From Thiobacillus sp. SCUT-2 (lineage in GTDB: Bacteria > Pseudomonadota > Gammaproteobacteria > Burkholderiales > Thiobacillaceae), in contig NZ_CP141769.1 of the NCBI RefSeq assembly GCF_035621355.1, positions 868,001 through 932,000 of the forward strand: DNA of 64,000 nt. The letters are read 5' to 3'. A program made the position numbers and the translations under genes. Numbering within the stretch: position 1 is the stretch's first letter; every line of letters begins with the position of its first letter. The notes beneath the pieces are model-generated. The model was not told where the DNA came from. It made no database searches and was given only the letters and a program-made list of their open reading frames with translations. Shown piece after piece: positions 41,787-52,030 of this stretch.

Positions 41787-44700
41787 GTTTCGGCTCCTCC
41801 CGACGCCGGGTGGGGAACAGCTTGCGGATCACCACGAAAAACACCGGCACGAAGAAAATGGCGAGGACGGTCGCGGCGATCATCCCGCCGACCACGCCGG
41901 TGCCGACCGCATGGCGGCTGGCCGCGCCGGCGCCGGTGGAGATGGCGAGCGGCAGCACGCCGAGGATGAAGGCGAAGCTCGTCATCAGGATCGGCCGCAG
42001 GCGCAGGCGGCAGGCCTCCAGCGTGGCGGCCATCAGGTCCATGCCCTCCTCGTGCAGCTGGCGCGCGAACTCGATGATGAGGATCGCGTTCTTCGCCGAC
42101 AGGCCGATGATTGCGATCAGGCCGACCTTGAAGAACACGTCGTTCGGCAGGCCGCGCAGATAGACCGCCAGCACCGCGCCGAGGATGCCGAGCGGCACGA
42201 TCAGGATCACCGAGAAGGGGATCGCCCAGCTCTCGTACAGCGCTGCGAGCGCCAGGAACACGACCAGCAGCGACAGCGCGAACAGGATGGGCGCCTGCGC
42301 GCCGGCGAGCCGTTCCTCGTACGAGGTGCCGGACCACTCGAAGCCGTAGCCCGGGGGCAGCTTGGCGGCGATCTGTTCCATCGCCTGCATGGCCTCGCCG
42401 GTGGAATGGCCGGGGGCCGGCGTGCCGGCGATCTTCATCGACGGGTTGCCGTTGTAGCGGTCGAGCTTGGGCAGGCCGACGATCCACTTCGGCCGGGCGA
42501 TCTCGCCCAGCAGGACAATGCCGCCCGCACGGTTGCGGATCGGCAGCTTGAGCAGGTCCTCGGGGGTCTCGCGCAGGTCGGCGTCGGCCTGCATCTGCAC
42601 CTTGAGGATGCGCCCGTTGCGCACGAAGTCGTTGACGTAGGAGACGCCGATGGCCGAGCTCAGGGTGTCGTTGAGATCGGCCATGTCGATCCCCAGTGCC
42701 TGCGCCTTGTCGCGGTCGATGTCGAGGAAGACCTGCGGGCCGGGCTCCTGGCCTTCCGGACGTACGCCGGCCAGGCGCGTGTCCTGGCTCGCCATGCCGA
42801 GCACCATGTTGCGCACGTCCATCAGCGCCTCGCGACCCTGGCCGGAACGGTCCAGCAGGCGGAAGTCGAAGCCGCCGACCGCCCCGAGTTCCGGGATCGA
42901 CGGCGGGTTCACCGCGAACACCATCGCATCCTTGATGCGCATGAAGGTGCCCATCGCGCGCCCGATCACGCCCGTGGCCGAGTGCTCGGGCCCGATGCGC
43001 TCGTCCCAGTCCTTGAGGCGGGTGAAGACGAGCGCGGCGTTTTGCCCGCGGCCGAAGAAGGAGAAGCCCACCACGCCGATGACGCGCTCGACTTCAGGCT
43101 GCTTCAGGTAGAACTGCTCCACCTGCGACAGCACCTTCACCGTGCGTTCCTGCGTGGCGCCCCCGGGCAGCTGCACCATGGTGATGAAGTAACCCTGGTC
43201 CTCGTCCGGCAGGAAGCTCCCCGGGAGCCGGGAGAACAGCCAGCCGACGGCGACGACGATGGCGAGGTAGATCACCATCCAGCGGCCGCTGCGCGCGAGG
43301 ATGCGCGCGGTGAGGCCGCGGTAGCGGGTGGTCATGCGGCCGAAGAAGCGGTTGAACCAGCGCTTCTCGTCCGCCTCGGCCTCGCCCGGCTTGAGGAGCG
43401 TGGCGCACATCGCCGGCGTCAGCGAGAGCGCCATCAGCACCGAGAACGCCATGGTGAGGATGAGCGTGGCGGCGAACTGCCGATAGATCGCGCCGACCGA
43501 GCCGCCGAAGAACAGCATCGGCATGAACACCGCGGACAGCACCACCGAAATACCCAGGATCGCGCCGAGGATCTGGTCCATCGCCTTGAGCGTGGCCTGT
43601 AGCGGCGGCAGGTGCTCCTCGCGCATGATGCGCTCGACGTTCTCCACCACCACGATGGCGTCGTCGACCAGCACGCCGATCGCCAGCACCATGGCGAACA
43701 GCGTCAGCACGTTGATCGAGAAGCCGAAGGCGTAGAGGCCCGCGGTCGCGCCCGCCAGCGCGACCGGCACGACGACCGCCGGAATCAGCGTGGTGCGCCA
43801 GTGTCCGAGGAACACGTACATCACGATGAACACCAGGATCATCGCCTCGCCGAGGGTCTTCACGACCTCGAAGATCGAGATCTCGATGAAGCGCGACGTG
43901 TCGTAGGGGACGGCCCAGTCGACGCCCTGCGGGAAGAAGCGCGCGAGCTCCGTCATGCGCGCCTTGACCGCTTTCGCCACGTCGAGGGCATTGGCGCCGG
44001 GTGCGACGCGGATGGCGATCGCGGCGATCGGCTGGCCGTTCATGCGGGCATAGCGTTCGTAGGTATCGCCGCCGAGTTCGACGCGGGCGATGTCCTTGAC
44101 CTTCACCGTCGCGCCGTTCGGCAGCGCGCGGACGACCACGTTGCCGAATTCCTCCGGCGTGTTGAGGCGGCCGCGCGTCACGATCACCGCATTGACCTGG
44201 GCGCCCGACGCGGCCGGCGCCTGGTTCAGTTCGCCGGTGGCGAGCTGCACGTTCTGCGCCTGCAGCGCGCGCTTGACGTCGGCGGGCGTCAGTCCATAGG
44301 CGGTCAGCTGCTCCGGCTTGAGCCAGATGCGCATGGAGTATTCGCTGCCGAACAGGATCGCCTCGCCCACGCCGGGCACCCGCAGCAGGGGATCGAGCAC
44401 GTTGGCGGCGGCGTAGCTGCCGAGGTCGATGGCGTCGCGCTTGCCGTCCTTGGAATAGATCGCGACGAACATCAGGTAGTTGCGCTGGGGCTTCGTCACG
44501 GGCACGCCGAGCCGCCGCACGTCCTCGGGCAGGCGGGCCTCGACGCGCTTGTAGCGGTTCTGCGCCTCCACCGAGGAAATGTCGACGTTGGTGCCGGGCT
44601 CGAAGGTGAGCGTCAGCGTGCCGGCACCCAGCTCGGACGAGGCCTCCATGTACAGGAGGTGCTCGATGCCGTTCATCTGCTGCTCGATCAGCTTGATGAC

Positions 44701-44880
44701 CGTGTCCTCGACCACCTGCGCCGAGGCACCGGGGTAGGTGACGTTGAACGCGATCTGCGGCGCCGCCACCGGCGGATACTGCGAGACCGGCAGGTTCTTC
44801 AGCGCGATGACGCCGCCGAGCAGAATGAGGATGGCGATGACCCACGCGAAGATGGGCCGGTGGATGAAGAAGCGTGCCAT
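41779..44880 (-). CDS. RND multidrug efflux transporter (AcrB/HAE1 family)
   Basis: Inner-membrane proton-drug antiporter, 1033 residues with 12 membrane helices and two large periplasmic loops. The proton-relay residues are present: paired aspartates in GVLVDDAIVVVENVERIM (helix 4) and a lysine in GLSAKNAILIIEFA (helix 10). The N-terminus MARFFIHRPIFAWVIAILIL is typical of the HAE1 group rather than metal-exporting CusA types. It lies between the adaptor gene (1-bp gap) and the outer-membrane factor (overlap), so all three are made together. Confidence 0.95.
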   Translation of the reverse strand: MARFFIHRPIFAWVIAILILLGGVIALKNLPVSQYPPVAAPQIAFNVTYPGASAQVVEDTVIKLIEQQMNGIEHLLYMEASSELGAGTLTLTFEPGTNVDISSVEAQNRYKRVEARLPEDVRRLGVPVTKPQRNYLMFVAIYSKDGKRDAIDLGSYAAANVLDPLLRVPGVGEAILFGSEYSMRIWLKPEQLTAYGLTPADVKRALQAQNVQLATGELNQAPAASGAQVNAVIVTRGRLNTPEEFGNVVVRALPNGATVKVKDIARVELGGDTYERYARMNGQPIAAIAIRVAPGANALDVAKAVKARMTELARFFPQGVDWAVPYDTSRFIEISIFEVVKTLGEAMILVFIVMYVFLGHWRTTLIPAVVVPVALAGATAGLYAFGFSINVLTLFAMVLAIGVLVDDAIVVVENVERIMREEHLPPLQATLKAMDQILGAILGISVVLSAVFMPMLFFGGSVGAIYRQFAATLILTMAFSVLMALSLTPAMCATLLKPGEAEADEKRWFNRFFGRMTTRYRGLTARILARSGRWMVIYLAIVVAVGWLFSRLPGSFLPDEDQGYFITMVQLPGGATQERTVKVLSQVEQFYLKQPEVERVIGVVGFSFFGRGQNAALVFTRLKDWDERIGPEHSATGVIGRAMGTFMRIKDAMVFAVNPPSIPELGAVGGFDFRLLDRSGQGREALMDVRNMVLGMASQDTRLAGVRPEGQEPGPQVFLDIDRDKAQALGIDMADLNDTLSSAIGVSYVNDFVRNGRILKVQMQADADLRETPEDLLKLPIRNRAGGIVLLGEIARPKWIVGLPKLDRYNGNPSMKIAGTPAPGHSTGEAMQAMEQIAAKLPPGYGFEWSGTSYEERLAGAQAPILFALSLLVVFLALAALYESWAIPFSVILIVPLGILGAVLAVYLRGLPNDVFFKVGLIAIIGLSAKNAILIIEFARQLHEEGMDLMAATLEACRLRLRPILMTSFAFILGVLPLAISTGAGAASRHAVGTGVVGGMIAATVLAIFFVPVFFVVIRKLFPTRRREEPKHD

Positions 44881-44881
44881 C

Positions 44882-45991
44882 TCAGTTCCCCTGCTGCTGG
44901 GGAACCGGCTTTACCACCGAGCCGGGCTTGGCCTTCTGCACGCCGTCCACGATCACGGTCTCGCCGCCCTTGAGGCCCTCCTCGATGGTGAAATCCGAGC
45001 CCGCCATCGGGCCGACCTTGACCGGCCGCGGCATCACCTTGTTCTCCGCGCCCACCAGCAGCACGAACTGTCCCTGCGGGCCCGACAGCACCGCGCGCTG
45101 CGGCACCGTGATCGCGTCGCTTTCGACGGCCTGCGGCAGCCGCACGCGGACGAAGGTGCCGGGCAGCAGCAGGCGCTGCGGGTTGGGGAACTCCGCCTTC
45201 AGCGTGATCGCCCCGGTGCTGGGGTCGACGCTGAGGTCGCTGAAGAAGAGCTTGCCCTTGTGGGCGTAGGTCTGGCCGTTCTCGAGGATGAGCTCGACGA
45301 CGCGGCTGTCGGTCGCCTTCAGGCGCCCGGCGGCGAGCGCGCTCTTCAGCCGCAGGACGTCGGCGTTGGGTTCGGTGAACAGCACGTTGACCGGGTCCAG
45401 CTGGTCGATGATCGCGAGCAGGGTGGCCTCGCCGTGCCCGACCAGCGCGCCTTCGGTGACCAGCGTGCGGCCGATATGGCCCGCGATGGGTGCCGGAACC
45501 GTGGTGTTCTCGAGGTCGAGGCGCGCGCGCGCGAGCTGCGCCTGCGCCTGCTTCAGCGCAGCGCGGGCGAGGTCGACTTCCTGCTGGCTGACCGCCTTGA
45601 TCGGCAGCAGCGATTCGACGCGGGACAGATTGAGCTTCTTCACCTCGACGTCGGCTTCGGCCGCCTGGGCCGCGGTGCGATAGGTGCGGTCGTCGAGCCG
45701 GAACAGCGGCTGGCCGGCCTTCACGTCGCTGCCTTCGGTGAACAGGCGCTTCTCGACGATGCCCTCGACGCGGGCGCGCACCTGCGCGGTGCGCACGGCT
45801 TCCACGCGGCCGGGCAGTTCCCGCGTCAGCGTGGCGGCGGCGCTGCCCACCTTCACCACGGTCACCTCCGCCGGCGGCATGCCGCCGGGCGGGCCGCCGG
45901 CGCCGGCGCCGGGGCCGCCGGCACCATTCTTGCCGCCGGGACCGCAGGCGGCGAGCAGGGGCAGAACGAGCAGCAGGGTCATCCGTTTCAT
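44882..45991 (-). CDS. RND efflux periplasmic adaptor (AcrA family)
   Basis: Membrane-fusion protein that links the pump to the outer-membrane channel. The 369-residue product has a lipobox LLAACGPGG, a Gly/Ala-rich linker (about 20-45), a first half-lipoyl strand (LPGRVEAVRTAQVRARVEGI), a coiled-coil hairpin (about 100-165, EVDLARAALKQAQAQLARAR), the second lipoyl half (TVPAPIAGHIGRTLVTEGAL) and C-terminal beta-barrel/MP domains. tetR is only 9 bp upstream in the same direction. Confidence 0.94.
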   Translation of the reverse strand: MKRMTLLLVLPLLAACGPGGKNGAGGPGAGAGGPPGGMPPAEVTVVKVGSAAATLTRELPGRVEAVRTAQVRARVEGIVEKRLFTEGSDVKAGQPLFRLDDRTYRTAAQAAEADVEVKKLNLSRVESLLPIKAVSQQEVDLARAALKQAQAQLARARLDLENTTVPAPIAGHIGRTLVTEGALVGHGEATLLAIIDQLDPVNVLFTEPNADVLRLKSALAAGRLKATDSRVVELILENGQTYAHKGKLFFSDLSVDPSTGAITLKAEFPNPQRLLLPGTFVRVRLPQAVESDAITVPQRAVLSGPQGQFVLLVGAENKVMPRPVKVGPMAGSDFTIEEGLKGGETVIVDGVQKAKPGSVVKPVPQQQGN

Positions 45992-46000
45992 GGTGTGTCC

Positions 46001-46591
46001 TTATTCGGGGGCAAAGGTACGCAGGAAGCAGTCCACCACCCGCGCCGTCTTCGCCGGGTCGAGGAAATCGGTCTGCAGGTCGATGAGACCGCGCAGGCGG
46101 TCGAGATCCAGCAGCATGGCCGTCAGCATCTCGGCGGCGAAGTCGGGATCGTCGCGCCGCAACCGGCCCGACGCCATGGCCTGCGCCAGGTAGTGGGCGA
46201 GGCGCTTGCGGGTCGCTTGCGGGCCCTGGCGGAAGAACTGCCTGGCGAGATCGGGAAAGCGCGGGGCTTCGGCGACCATGGTGCGGAAGATCGCAAGGCC
46301 GGTCGGGCTCAGCAGGCGGGTGCGGTAGGCGTCGCCGAACGCGAGCAGCGTGGCGCGCAGGTCGCCGTCGCCCTCGAGGGTCACCAGCACCGACTGCACG
46401 GAGTGGCGCACGACCTCGCCGAACAGCTCGTCCTTGCTGTGGAAGTGGTTGTACAGCGTCTGTCGCGCAACCTGCGCGCGGGCGGCGATGCGGTCGATGC
46501 TGACCTGATAGCCCTCTTCGCGAAAGGCTTCGCAGGCCGCCTCGAGCAGGCGCTGGCGGGTGCCGTGCGGGGTTTCGACATCAGGGGACAT
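46001..46591 (-). CDS. TetR-family repressor of the efflux operon
   Basis: A 196-residue repressor. The N-terminal helix-turn-helix (about 10-55) is TRQRLLEAACEAFREEGYQV followed by IDRIAARAQVARQTLYNHFH. The C-terminal ligand domain resembles the AcrR/TetR_C group. The ATG at 46591 is chosen because any longer N-terminus crosses the promoter. It is the first gene of tetR-adaptor-pump-outer membrane factor and is probably autoregulated through the inverted repeat just upstream; induction by a pump substrate is inferred from related systems. Confidence 0.9.
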   Translation of the reverse strand: MSPDVETPHGTRQRLLEAACEAFREEGYQVSIDRIAARAQVARQTLYNHFHSKDELFGEVVRHSVQSVLVTLEGDGDLRATLLAFGDAYRTRLLSPTGLAIFRTMVAEAPRFPDLARQFFRQGPQATRKRLAHYLAQAMASGRLRRDDPDFAAEMLTAMLLDLDRLRGLIDLQTDFLDPAKTARVVDCFLRTFAPE

Positions 46592-46610
46592 GCCGGTCCG
46601 TGCGAAAAAG

Positions 46611-46649
46611 TAGACGGGGTAGTCTAGTCGCCTGCCGAAACGGGCGCAA
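46611..46649 (-). promoter_or_regulatory. Promoter and TetR operator of the efflux operon
   Basis: On the minus strand TTGCGC (46644-46649) stands 17 bp before TAGACT (46621-46626). The inverted repeat TAGAC-GGGGTA-GTCTA (46611-46626) covers the -10 box and the start-site side, an ideal repressor position, 20 bp from the tetR ATG. Confidence 0.6.
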
Positions 46650-46836
46650 GGCCTGTCAGCGGGTGGGGAAGGCCGCTGTGAAGCGATCGTGCAGGCGGAT
46701 GCGCGAGGACCGGGCCGGCCACGCTGCAGGGGCGATCTCGCGATTCCGGCGCGTGCAGCGTGGGCCGCGCCCGCCCCTTCGTTGCCTGCGCAAGGGGCCA
46801 TGCCGGGCTGCAAGCGGGGCATCAGGCCAGGACGGG

Positions 46837-46929
46837 CGGAAGAGAGCAGGAGTCGAACCTACCAGGGGCCGCATGGCGGCCCCTCCCGGTTTTGAAGACC
46901 GGGCGCCCCACCGGGGAACGATCTCTTCC
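46837..46929 (-). tRNA. selC: tRNA-Sec (anticodon UCA)
   Basis: A selenocysteine tRNA with an 8-bp acceptor stem (GGAAGAGA paired with TCTCTTCC), anticodon loop CTTCAAA with UCA (46893-46895), and an unusually long variable arm (GGGGCCGCCATGCGGCCCC). The T-loop GGTTCGACTCC is intact. The 3' CCA is not encoded (GCCC follows), so CCA must be added after transcription. It starts 5 bp after the selB stop on the same strand and is probably cotranscribed with selA and selB. Confidence 0.96.
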
Positions 46930-46934
46930 GTATT

Positions 46935-48863
46935 TCATGACGGCGTCCACTCGGGTATCGCACCCTCGTGGCGCACCAGATGGTCATCGCGAATGCGCCG
47001 AGTGTAGCCGACGCGATCGAAGAACTCGAGGATCTGCGTCGCCACCTTGCGGCCGCCGCCGCCGTCGCCATAGATGACGTCGCGCAGGCTGGCGACGCGC
47101 GCGCCGCCCGCTTCCTCGTTGAGCTTGCGCACGATGGCGGCCAGCTCGGCGACCGCGGCGGCGGTGAAATAGTGATCGTGGGCGACCGGATAGAGCTCGC
47201 CGGCACGCGCGATGCGCCTGAACAGCTGGCGCACGGCCTCTTCCGGCGTGCCCGTGGCTCGGGCCACGTCGCGCACCCGCGGCGGGTTGTAAGGCGTGGC
47301 ATCGAGCAGCGGCTTCAGCGCGGCGAAGCGCGCGCGATCGGCATCCGAGACGCTGGCCCGGTGGTCGGGCAGATGCAGCCAGGCGCGGGTCGGGACGATC
47401 CGGTTCGCGGCCAGCAGCTCTGCGCTTGCCGCATCGAAAGCGGCACGCGACAGCTTGGCCGCCCCCATGCGGCGCAGCCGTTCGCGCTCGACGCCGATCA
47501 TGTCCGGCGCGCGCGCGTGCTCGCGTGCCAGCGTCTCGAGCAGGTTGGTCTTGAGCGCCTCCCAGGCGGCAGCGGTGAACCCGAGCGATGCGCTGCCATC
47601 GCGAATCACGCGCAGGCCGACGCGCTGCCACAGGGATACGGCCTCATCCTCCGCGAGGTTCCAGTTCACGCCGAAGCGGTCGAGATCGACGCCCGCCGTG
47701 GCCTGTTCAGCCAGCAATCGGAGTGCGATGAACGGGTCGTCGGCGCGCATCGCATCGAGCAGGGCTAGACGGTCCGGCGTGCGCTTGTGCCGCGCAGGCG
47801 GGAAGATGTCGAGCACGCGCCCGCCGGCGACGGTGCGCTGCGCCCCGGCATCGCGCAGGATGAAGCGGTCGCCGTGCAGCGCCAGGGTTTCGCGCTCGAG
47901 CAGGATCTCGGCCAGTGCAATCTCGCCGGGCCCCGCTTCCTTGCAGTCGAGCAGGGCGACGCGTCCGAGGATGTCCGCGGTGCCGAGGTGAACGTGCACG
48001 GCCTGCATGTGCGCCAGCGGCTGCCCGCCAGCGGGAACGCGCACCTCGCCCTGGAAGCGCGCCAGCGGGACGGCGAGGGCCCCGTTGACCACCCACATGC
48101 CGCGCGCGACGTCCTTCTTCTCGAAGTCGCCGGTGAGGGCGAGCGCGCAACGCTCGCCCGCCCGCCCGCTTCGTGCCGGGCGATCCTGCACGTGCAGGCT
48201 GCGCACGCGCGCCTTCAAGCCGGGCGGCGAGAGGATGGCGATATCGCCGACGCCGACGGTTCCCGCATGCGCCGTGCCGGTGACCACCGTGCCGATGCCG
48301 GCAAGCGAAAAGCAGCGGTCGATGGCCAGCCGGAAGCGGCCCGCTGCCGGGCGCCGGGGCAAGGCCGCGGCGGTCGCGTCCAGATGCGCGCGCAGCGCGG
48401 CCACCCCCTCGCCCGTGCGCCCCGATACTGCAAACACGGGACTGCCGGAAAGCTCCGTGCCGGCGACGAGTGCCGCCACTTCCCGCTGCGCCTCGGCAAG
48501 CCGTTCAGGCGAGACGGCATCGATCTTGGTCAGCGCGATTGCGCCATGATCCAGGCCCAGCAGGTCGAGCAGTTCGAGATGCTCGCGCGTCTGGGGCATG
48601 GGGCCGTCATCGGCGGCGACGACCAGCAGCACGAAGTCGATGCCGGTCGCGCCGGCGAGCATGTTGTGGATCAGTTTTTCGTGCCCCGGCACGTCGACGA
48701 AGCCGAGCACCGACCCGTCCGCAAGCGGCGTGTAGGCATAGCCGAGGTCGAGCGTGATGCCTCGCGCCTTCTCCTCGGGCAGGCGGTCGGCATCCACGCC
48801 GGTGAGCGCCTTCACCAGCGTGGTCTTGCCGTGGTCGATGTGGCCGGCGGTGCCGATCAGCAT
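46935..48863 (-). CDS. selB: Selenocysteine-specific elongation factor SelB
   Basis: GTPase that delivers Sec-tRNA-Sec to UGA codons marked by a SECIS hairpin. The 642-residue product has an EF-Tu-like N-half (G1 GHIDHGKT at 7-14, G2 [12 protein letters not shown]3 DVPGHEK, G4 TKID) and the C-terminal winged-helix domains (about 370-642) that bind SECIS RNA, including a basic wing near [14 protein letters not shown]. The length is normal for proteobacterial SelB. It lies between a transglutaminase gene (10-bp gap) and selC. Confidence 0.96.
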   Translation of the reverse strand: MLIGTAGHIDHGKTTLVKALTGVDADRLPEEKARGITLDLGYAYTPLADGSVLGFVDVPGHEKLIHNMLAGATGIDFVLLVVAADDGPMPQTREHLELLDLLGLDHGAIALTKIDAVSPERLAEAQREVAALVAGTELSGSPVFAVSGRTGEGVAALRAHLDATAAALPRRPAAGRFRLAIDRCFSLAGIGTVVTGTAHAGTVGVGDIAILSPPGLKARVRSLHVQDRPARSGRAGERCALALTGDFEKKDVARGMWVVNGALAVPLARFQGEVRVPAGGQPLAHMQAVHVHLGTADILGRVALLDCKEAGPGEIALAEILLERETLALHGDRFILRDAGAQRTVAGGRVLDIFPPARHKRTPDRLALLDAMRADDPFIALRLLAEQATAGVDLDRFGVNWNLAEDEAVSLWQRVGLRVIRDGSASLGFTAAAWEALKTNLLETLAREHARAPDMIGVERERLRRMGAAKLSRAAFDAASAELLAANRIVPTRAWLHLPDHRASVSDADRARFAALKPLLDATPYNPPRVRDVARATGTPEEAVRQLFRRIARAGELYPVAHDHYFTAAAVAELAAIVRKLNEEAGGARVASLRDVIYGDGGGGRKVATQILEFFDRVGYTRRIRDDHLVRHEGAIPEWTPS

Positions 48864-48873
48864 GCTGATCGCC

Positions 48874-49974
48874 TCAAGCGGTGATTTCCTTCGCGCTCAG
48901 CGCATAGGCAAAGCCGGCAGGGTCGAGACTGTCGAGTCGTCCCTTCGCGTTCTCGCCCTGCGGGTACATGAGAAAGGGAATCGGCGCGCCGGCGGAACCC
49001 GGCAGCTTCAGATCATGGGCGAAGTTGTAGGCGAGCCAGTTCATTTCCCATGCGCCGAAAAGCTTCTGGCGCACGGCGACCACCCTGGCGTCCGCCAGGC
49101 TCAGATTGCCGGGCGGCTCCTCCAGTACCACCTTGCGCACGTCGGCGGGATCCACCGGCACCCAGCCGAAGTCCGTCAGCCAGACCTCGGCTCGGCAATG
49201 CTGTGCCTTGCTGATGTCTCCGCTCTTGCCGAGGCACTGGTAGCCGAAGCGCGAGTCGGCGACGCGTATGCCATAGACATCGCGCGCCGGCAGGCCGACG
49301 GCATGCGCGAGGCCGACAAAGAGCGAGTTGAGGTCGGCGCACTTGCCGCTGAGGTCGCCGGTTTCCAGCATGAAGCGGATGTCGCCCAGGCCGCAGCCGC
49401 GGGTCTTGGGGTTGCGCTGGGTGTTGTCGACGATCCACTCGTAGATCGCCCGGGCCTTGTCGAGGTCGGTCCGTGCCCCCCGGGTGATTTCGAGCGCGGA
49501 CTTCCTGACTATGCCGTCAGTGGGCAGCAACGCGGTGGGCCTGGTGTACAAGCGGCGCGTGGCCGCATCCAGGGGGGCGACCTTGCCTGGCTGGCCGAGA
49601 TCGATGGCGCGGTCACGCGTGGCAAAGCGGCTCACGACTTCCAGCATGGGCCTGGATTCGCCGGCCTCCCAGCGGGCCGCAAGCATGCGCGCGCCATAGA
49701 TGGGGTCGCGCCATTCCTGCACGATGCTGGCATTGCCCTGCCAAAGATTGCCCATGGGCCTGATCCAGTCGGCCTCTTCCACCGATGGCAGGGGTACCCA
49801 GGCCCGCGTTACGCCATCCGCGGTGGGCTCGACGTGCGTGGTGACCTCGAACACCCGCCAGCCGTGGCTCGGACTGGGCGCGAAGCTTGGGTCGGCCGCA
49901 CCGGCAAAGCGGTCGAACCCGAACCCGGCCGCGGCCACTGCCGATGTTTTGAGGAAAGTACGACGATCCATCAT
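48874..49974 (-). CDS. Tat-exported transglutaminase-like protein within the sel operon
   Basis: A 366-residue exported cysteine-peptidase/transglutaminase-fold protein. A twin-arginine signal ([19 protein letters not shown]) suggests folded export to the periplasm. The catalytic triad is readable: Cys in [20 protein letters not shown], His in [11 protein letters not shown] and Asp in [12 protein letters not shown]. The family hydrolyses or crosslinks amide bonds; its substrate here is unknown. It lies between selA and selB in the same direction (49 bp and 10 bp gaps), an unusual insertion with no clear link to selenocysteine. The start could also be the second Met codon. Confidence 0.85.
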   Translation of the reverse strand: MMDRRTFLKTSAVAAAGFGFDRFAGAADPSFAPSPSHGWRVFEVTTHVEPTADGVTRAWVPLPSVEEADWIRPMGNLWQGNASIVQEWRDPIYGARMLAARWEAGESRPMLEVVSRFATRDRAIDLGQPGKVAPLDAATRRLYTRPTALLPTDGIVRKSALEITRGARTDLDKARAIYEWIVDNTQRNPKTRGCGLGDIRFMLETGDLSGKCADLNSLFVGLAHAVGLPARDVYGIRVADSRFGYQCLGKSGDISKAQHCRAEVWLTDFGWVPVDPADVRKVVLEEPPGNLSLADARVVAVRQKLFGAWEMNWLAYNFAHDLKLPGSAGAPIPFLMYPQGENAKGRLDSLDPAGFAYALSAKEITA

Positions 49975-50023
49975 TGCGTTCCTCCTTTTGAATGAACCGC
50001 CGCGGTGCGGAAGCCACCGTGGC

Positions 50024-51448
50024 TTACCTGCCTCCGGAGAGGCTGCGTGATGCGCCGAGTCGACTCAGGGCCGAAAGCCGGGCAGCGAATTCGGGTTCCT
50101 CGTCGGGCGCGAGACAGCGCAGGTCCAGCAGCAGCGCGCCGTCCTCGATGCGGCCGACGACCGGGCGTTCGAGGCCGCGCAGCGCGGCCTCGATGCGGTT
50201 GAGCACGCCGCCTTTCCTGCCCTGCGCGCGGACGGCGAAGCCGGCCGAGGGCAGGCGGTCGACCGGCAGCGAGCCCGAGCCGATCTGCGACTTGAGCGAC
50301 GCGATTTCCACGTCGACCGGCAGGGAAGCCAGGGCGGCCTGCAGGACAGGCAGCAGCCGTTCAGCCGCCGCGCGAATCTCGGCTTGCGGGCGAGTGAGCT
50401 GGCCGAGCGCCGTCAGCCGCTCGTGCAGGCGGTCCGGGTCGCGGTAGAGGCGCAACACCGCTTCCAGTGCGGCGAGCGTGATCTTGCCCACGCGCAAGGC
50501 GCGCTTGAGCGGGTTCTTCTTGATCTTCGCGATCAGATCCCGGCGGCCCACCAGCAGCCCCGCCTGCGGGCCGCCCAGGAGCTTGTCGCCGGAGAAGGTC
50601 ACCAGGTCCGCGCCGGCGGCGAGGTTCTCGCGCGGGGTCGGCTCGTGCGGCAGGCCCCAGCGTTCGAGCTCCGTCAGCGTACCGGAGCCGAGATCGACGA
50701 CGAAGGGCAGGTCGTTTGCATGCGCCAGATTCGCCAGCTCGCTTTCCGGCACCGCGTGGGTGAAGCCCTGGATCGTGTAGTTGCTGGCATGCACCTTCAT
50801 CAGCATGGCGGTGCGCGGCGACAGGGCTTCGGCGAAGTCTTCCAGATGCGTGCGGTTCGTGGTGCCCACTTCGACGAGCTTCGCACCGGCGCGCTTCATG
50901 ATGTCGGGCACGCGGAAGGCGCCGCCGATCTCGACCAGTTCGCCGCGCGAAACAATCACTTCCTTCTTCTGCGCCAGCGTGTTGAGCAGCAGGAAGACGG
51001 CGGCGGCATTGTTGTTGACCACCGTCGCGGCTTCGGCACCGGTGAGCTCGCACAGCAGGTCGCTGACGACGTCGTCGCGGTCGCCGCGCCCGCCACTCCC
51101 GATGTCGTATTCGAGCGCACAGGGGCTGCGCGCGGCCGCGACCAGCGCCGCGACCGCTTCCTCCGGCAGGGGCGCGCGGCCGAGATTGGTGTGCAGCACC
51201 GTGCCGGTGAGGTTGTAGACCGGGCGCAGCTTGGGGGTCGCCTGCGTCCTCGCATCGGCGCCGATGTCTGCGACCAGGCGTGCGGTCCCCGGCAGCGGCG
51301 CGCCGGCGCGGATCGCGTCGCGCGCCTTGGCCAGCGCAGTGCGAACGAGCTGGGTGACGATGGCGCGGCCGTGGATATCGACGAGCGAGGCGACCGCGGG
51401 CTCGGACAACAGGCGATCGACGGAAGGCAGCTGCGAGAGCGGATTCAT
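50024..51448 (-). CDS. selA: L-seryl-tRNA(Sec) selenium transferase SelA
   Basis: PLP enzyme that converts Ser-tRNA-Sec to Sec-tRNA-Sec using selenophosphate. The 474-residue length matches the decameric bacterial enzyme. The PLP lysine is in [17 protein letters not shown]. Other blocks are [31 protein letters not shown] and [17 protein letters not shown]. It heads the sel operon; a TAGAAT hexamer on the minus strand (51484-51489) may be its -10. selD is not in the window. Confidence 0.96.
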   Translation of the reverse strand: MNPLSQLPSVDRLLSEPAVASLVDIHGRAIVTQLVRTALAKARDAIRAGAPLPGTARLVADIGADARTQATPKLRPVYNLTGTVLHTNLGRAPLPEEAVAALVAAARSPCALEYDIGSGGRGDRDDVVSDLLCELTGAEAATVVNNNAAAVFLLLNTLAQKKEVIVSRGELVEIGGAFRVPDIMKRAGAKLVEVGTTNRTHLEDFAEALSPRTAMLMKVHASNYTIQGFTHAVPESELANLAHANDLPFVVDLGSGTLTELERWGLPHEPTPRENLAAGADLVTFSGDKLLGGPQAGLLVGRRDLIAKIKKNPLKRALRVGKITLAALEAVLRLYRDPDRLHERLTALGQLTRPQAEIRAAAERLLPVLQAALASLPVDVEIASLKSQIGSGSLPVDRLPSAGFAVRAQGRKGGVLNRIEAALRGLERPVVGRIEDGALLLDLRCLAPDEEPEFAARLSALSRLGASRSLSGGR

Positions 51449-51869
51449 GGCTTCACCCGACCGGGCAGAAACGGGAATGTCTGGATTCTAGTCGCTAAAA
51501 ACCGGATGGTGCGGTGACCGGGCTTCCCATGCCCGCATGCGGCATGCCCTGGCTGCCCGCCGGCAGGCGAATCCCGCAGCCGGCGCGCATTCGGCTGGCC
51601 GCAGGAACGGATCGGGAAGCCAATGAGTCGGCCTGTCGGGCCCGGCTGCCGAGGTATGCAAGAGCCTGCCGCCGGGAGCGGCTCCCCGCGCGGGCCATCC
51701 GAGCGGGGCCGGCTGCCCAGGGGAAACGCTTGCTGAAGCTTGCCAGCGCGCCGTGCTTGGGAATTGCGTGCAGCGAGACCGCTTGTCGCACGAGCCGGGT
51801 ACTTCAGCGAGACACCGGAATTCAGGCTGCCAGGGGCCGGCAGGCCGTCGAATCGGCTGTAGGAAATCG
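51449..51869. other. 421-bp spacer between selA and tRNA-Pro, no recognisable gene
   Basis: Short frames exist on both strands, but their composition (scattered R, P, G and S) and lack of ribosome sites make them unconvincing. The segment lies immediately 3' of a tRNA gene, a common integration site, but I see no integrase, att repeat or insertion-sequence end. The part nearest selA probably holds its promoter. Confidence 0.5.
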
Positions 51870-51946
<77 letters not shown>

Positions 51947-52030
51947 AGGCAGATGGCGGGTCCAACGTGCGCTGAACCCTGGCTTGTAAAACTACCGGGA
52001 AACGTTCCAGAAAACGTCTTTGCGTCGCGG

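Noticed and set aside
46592..46822. N-terminal extension of the TetR frame to 46822
   Set aside because: It would translate through the promoter and operator; the residues before MSPDVETPHG lack conservation and a ribosome site.
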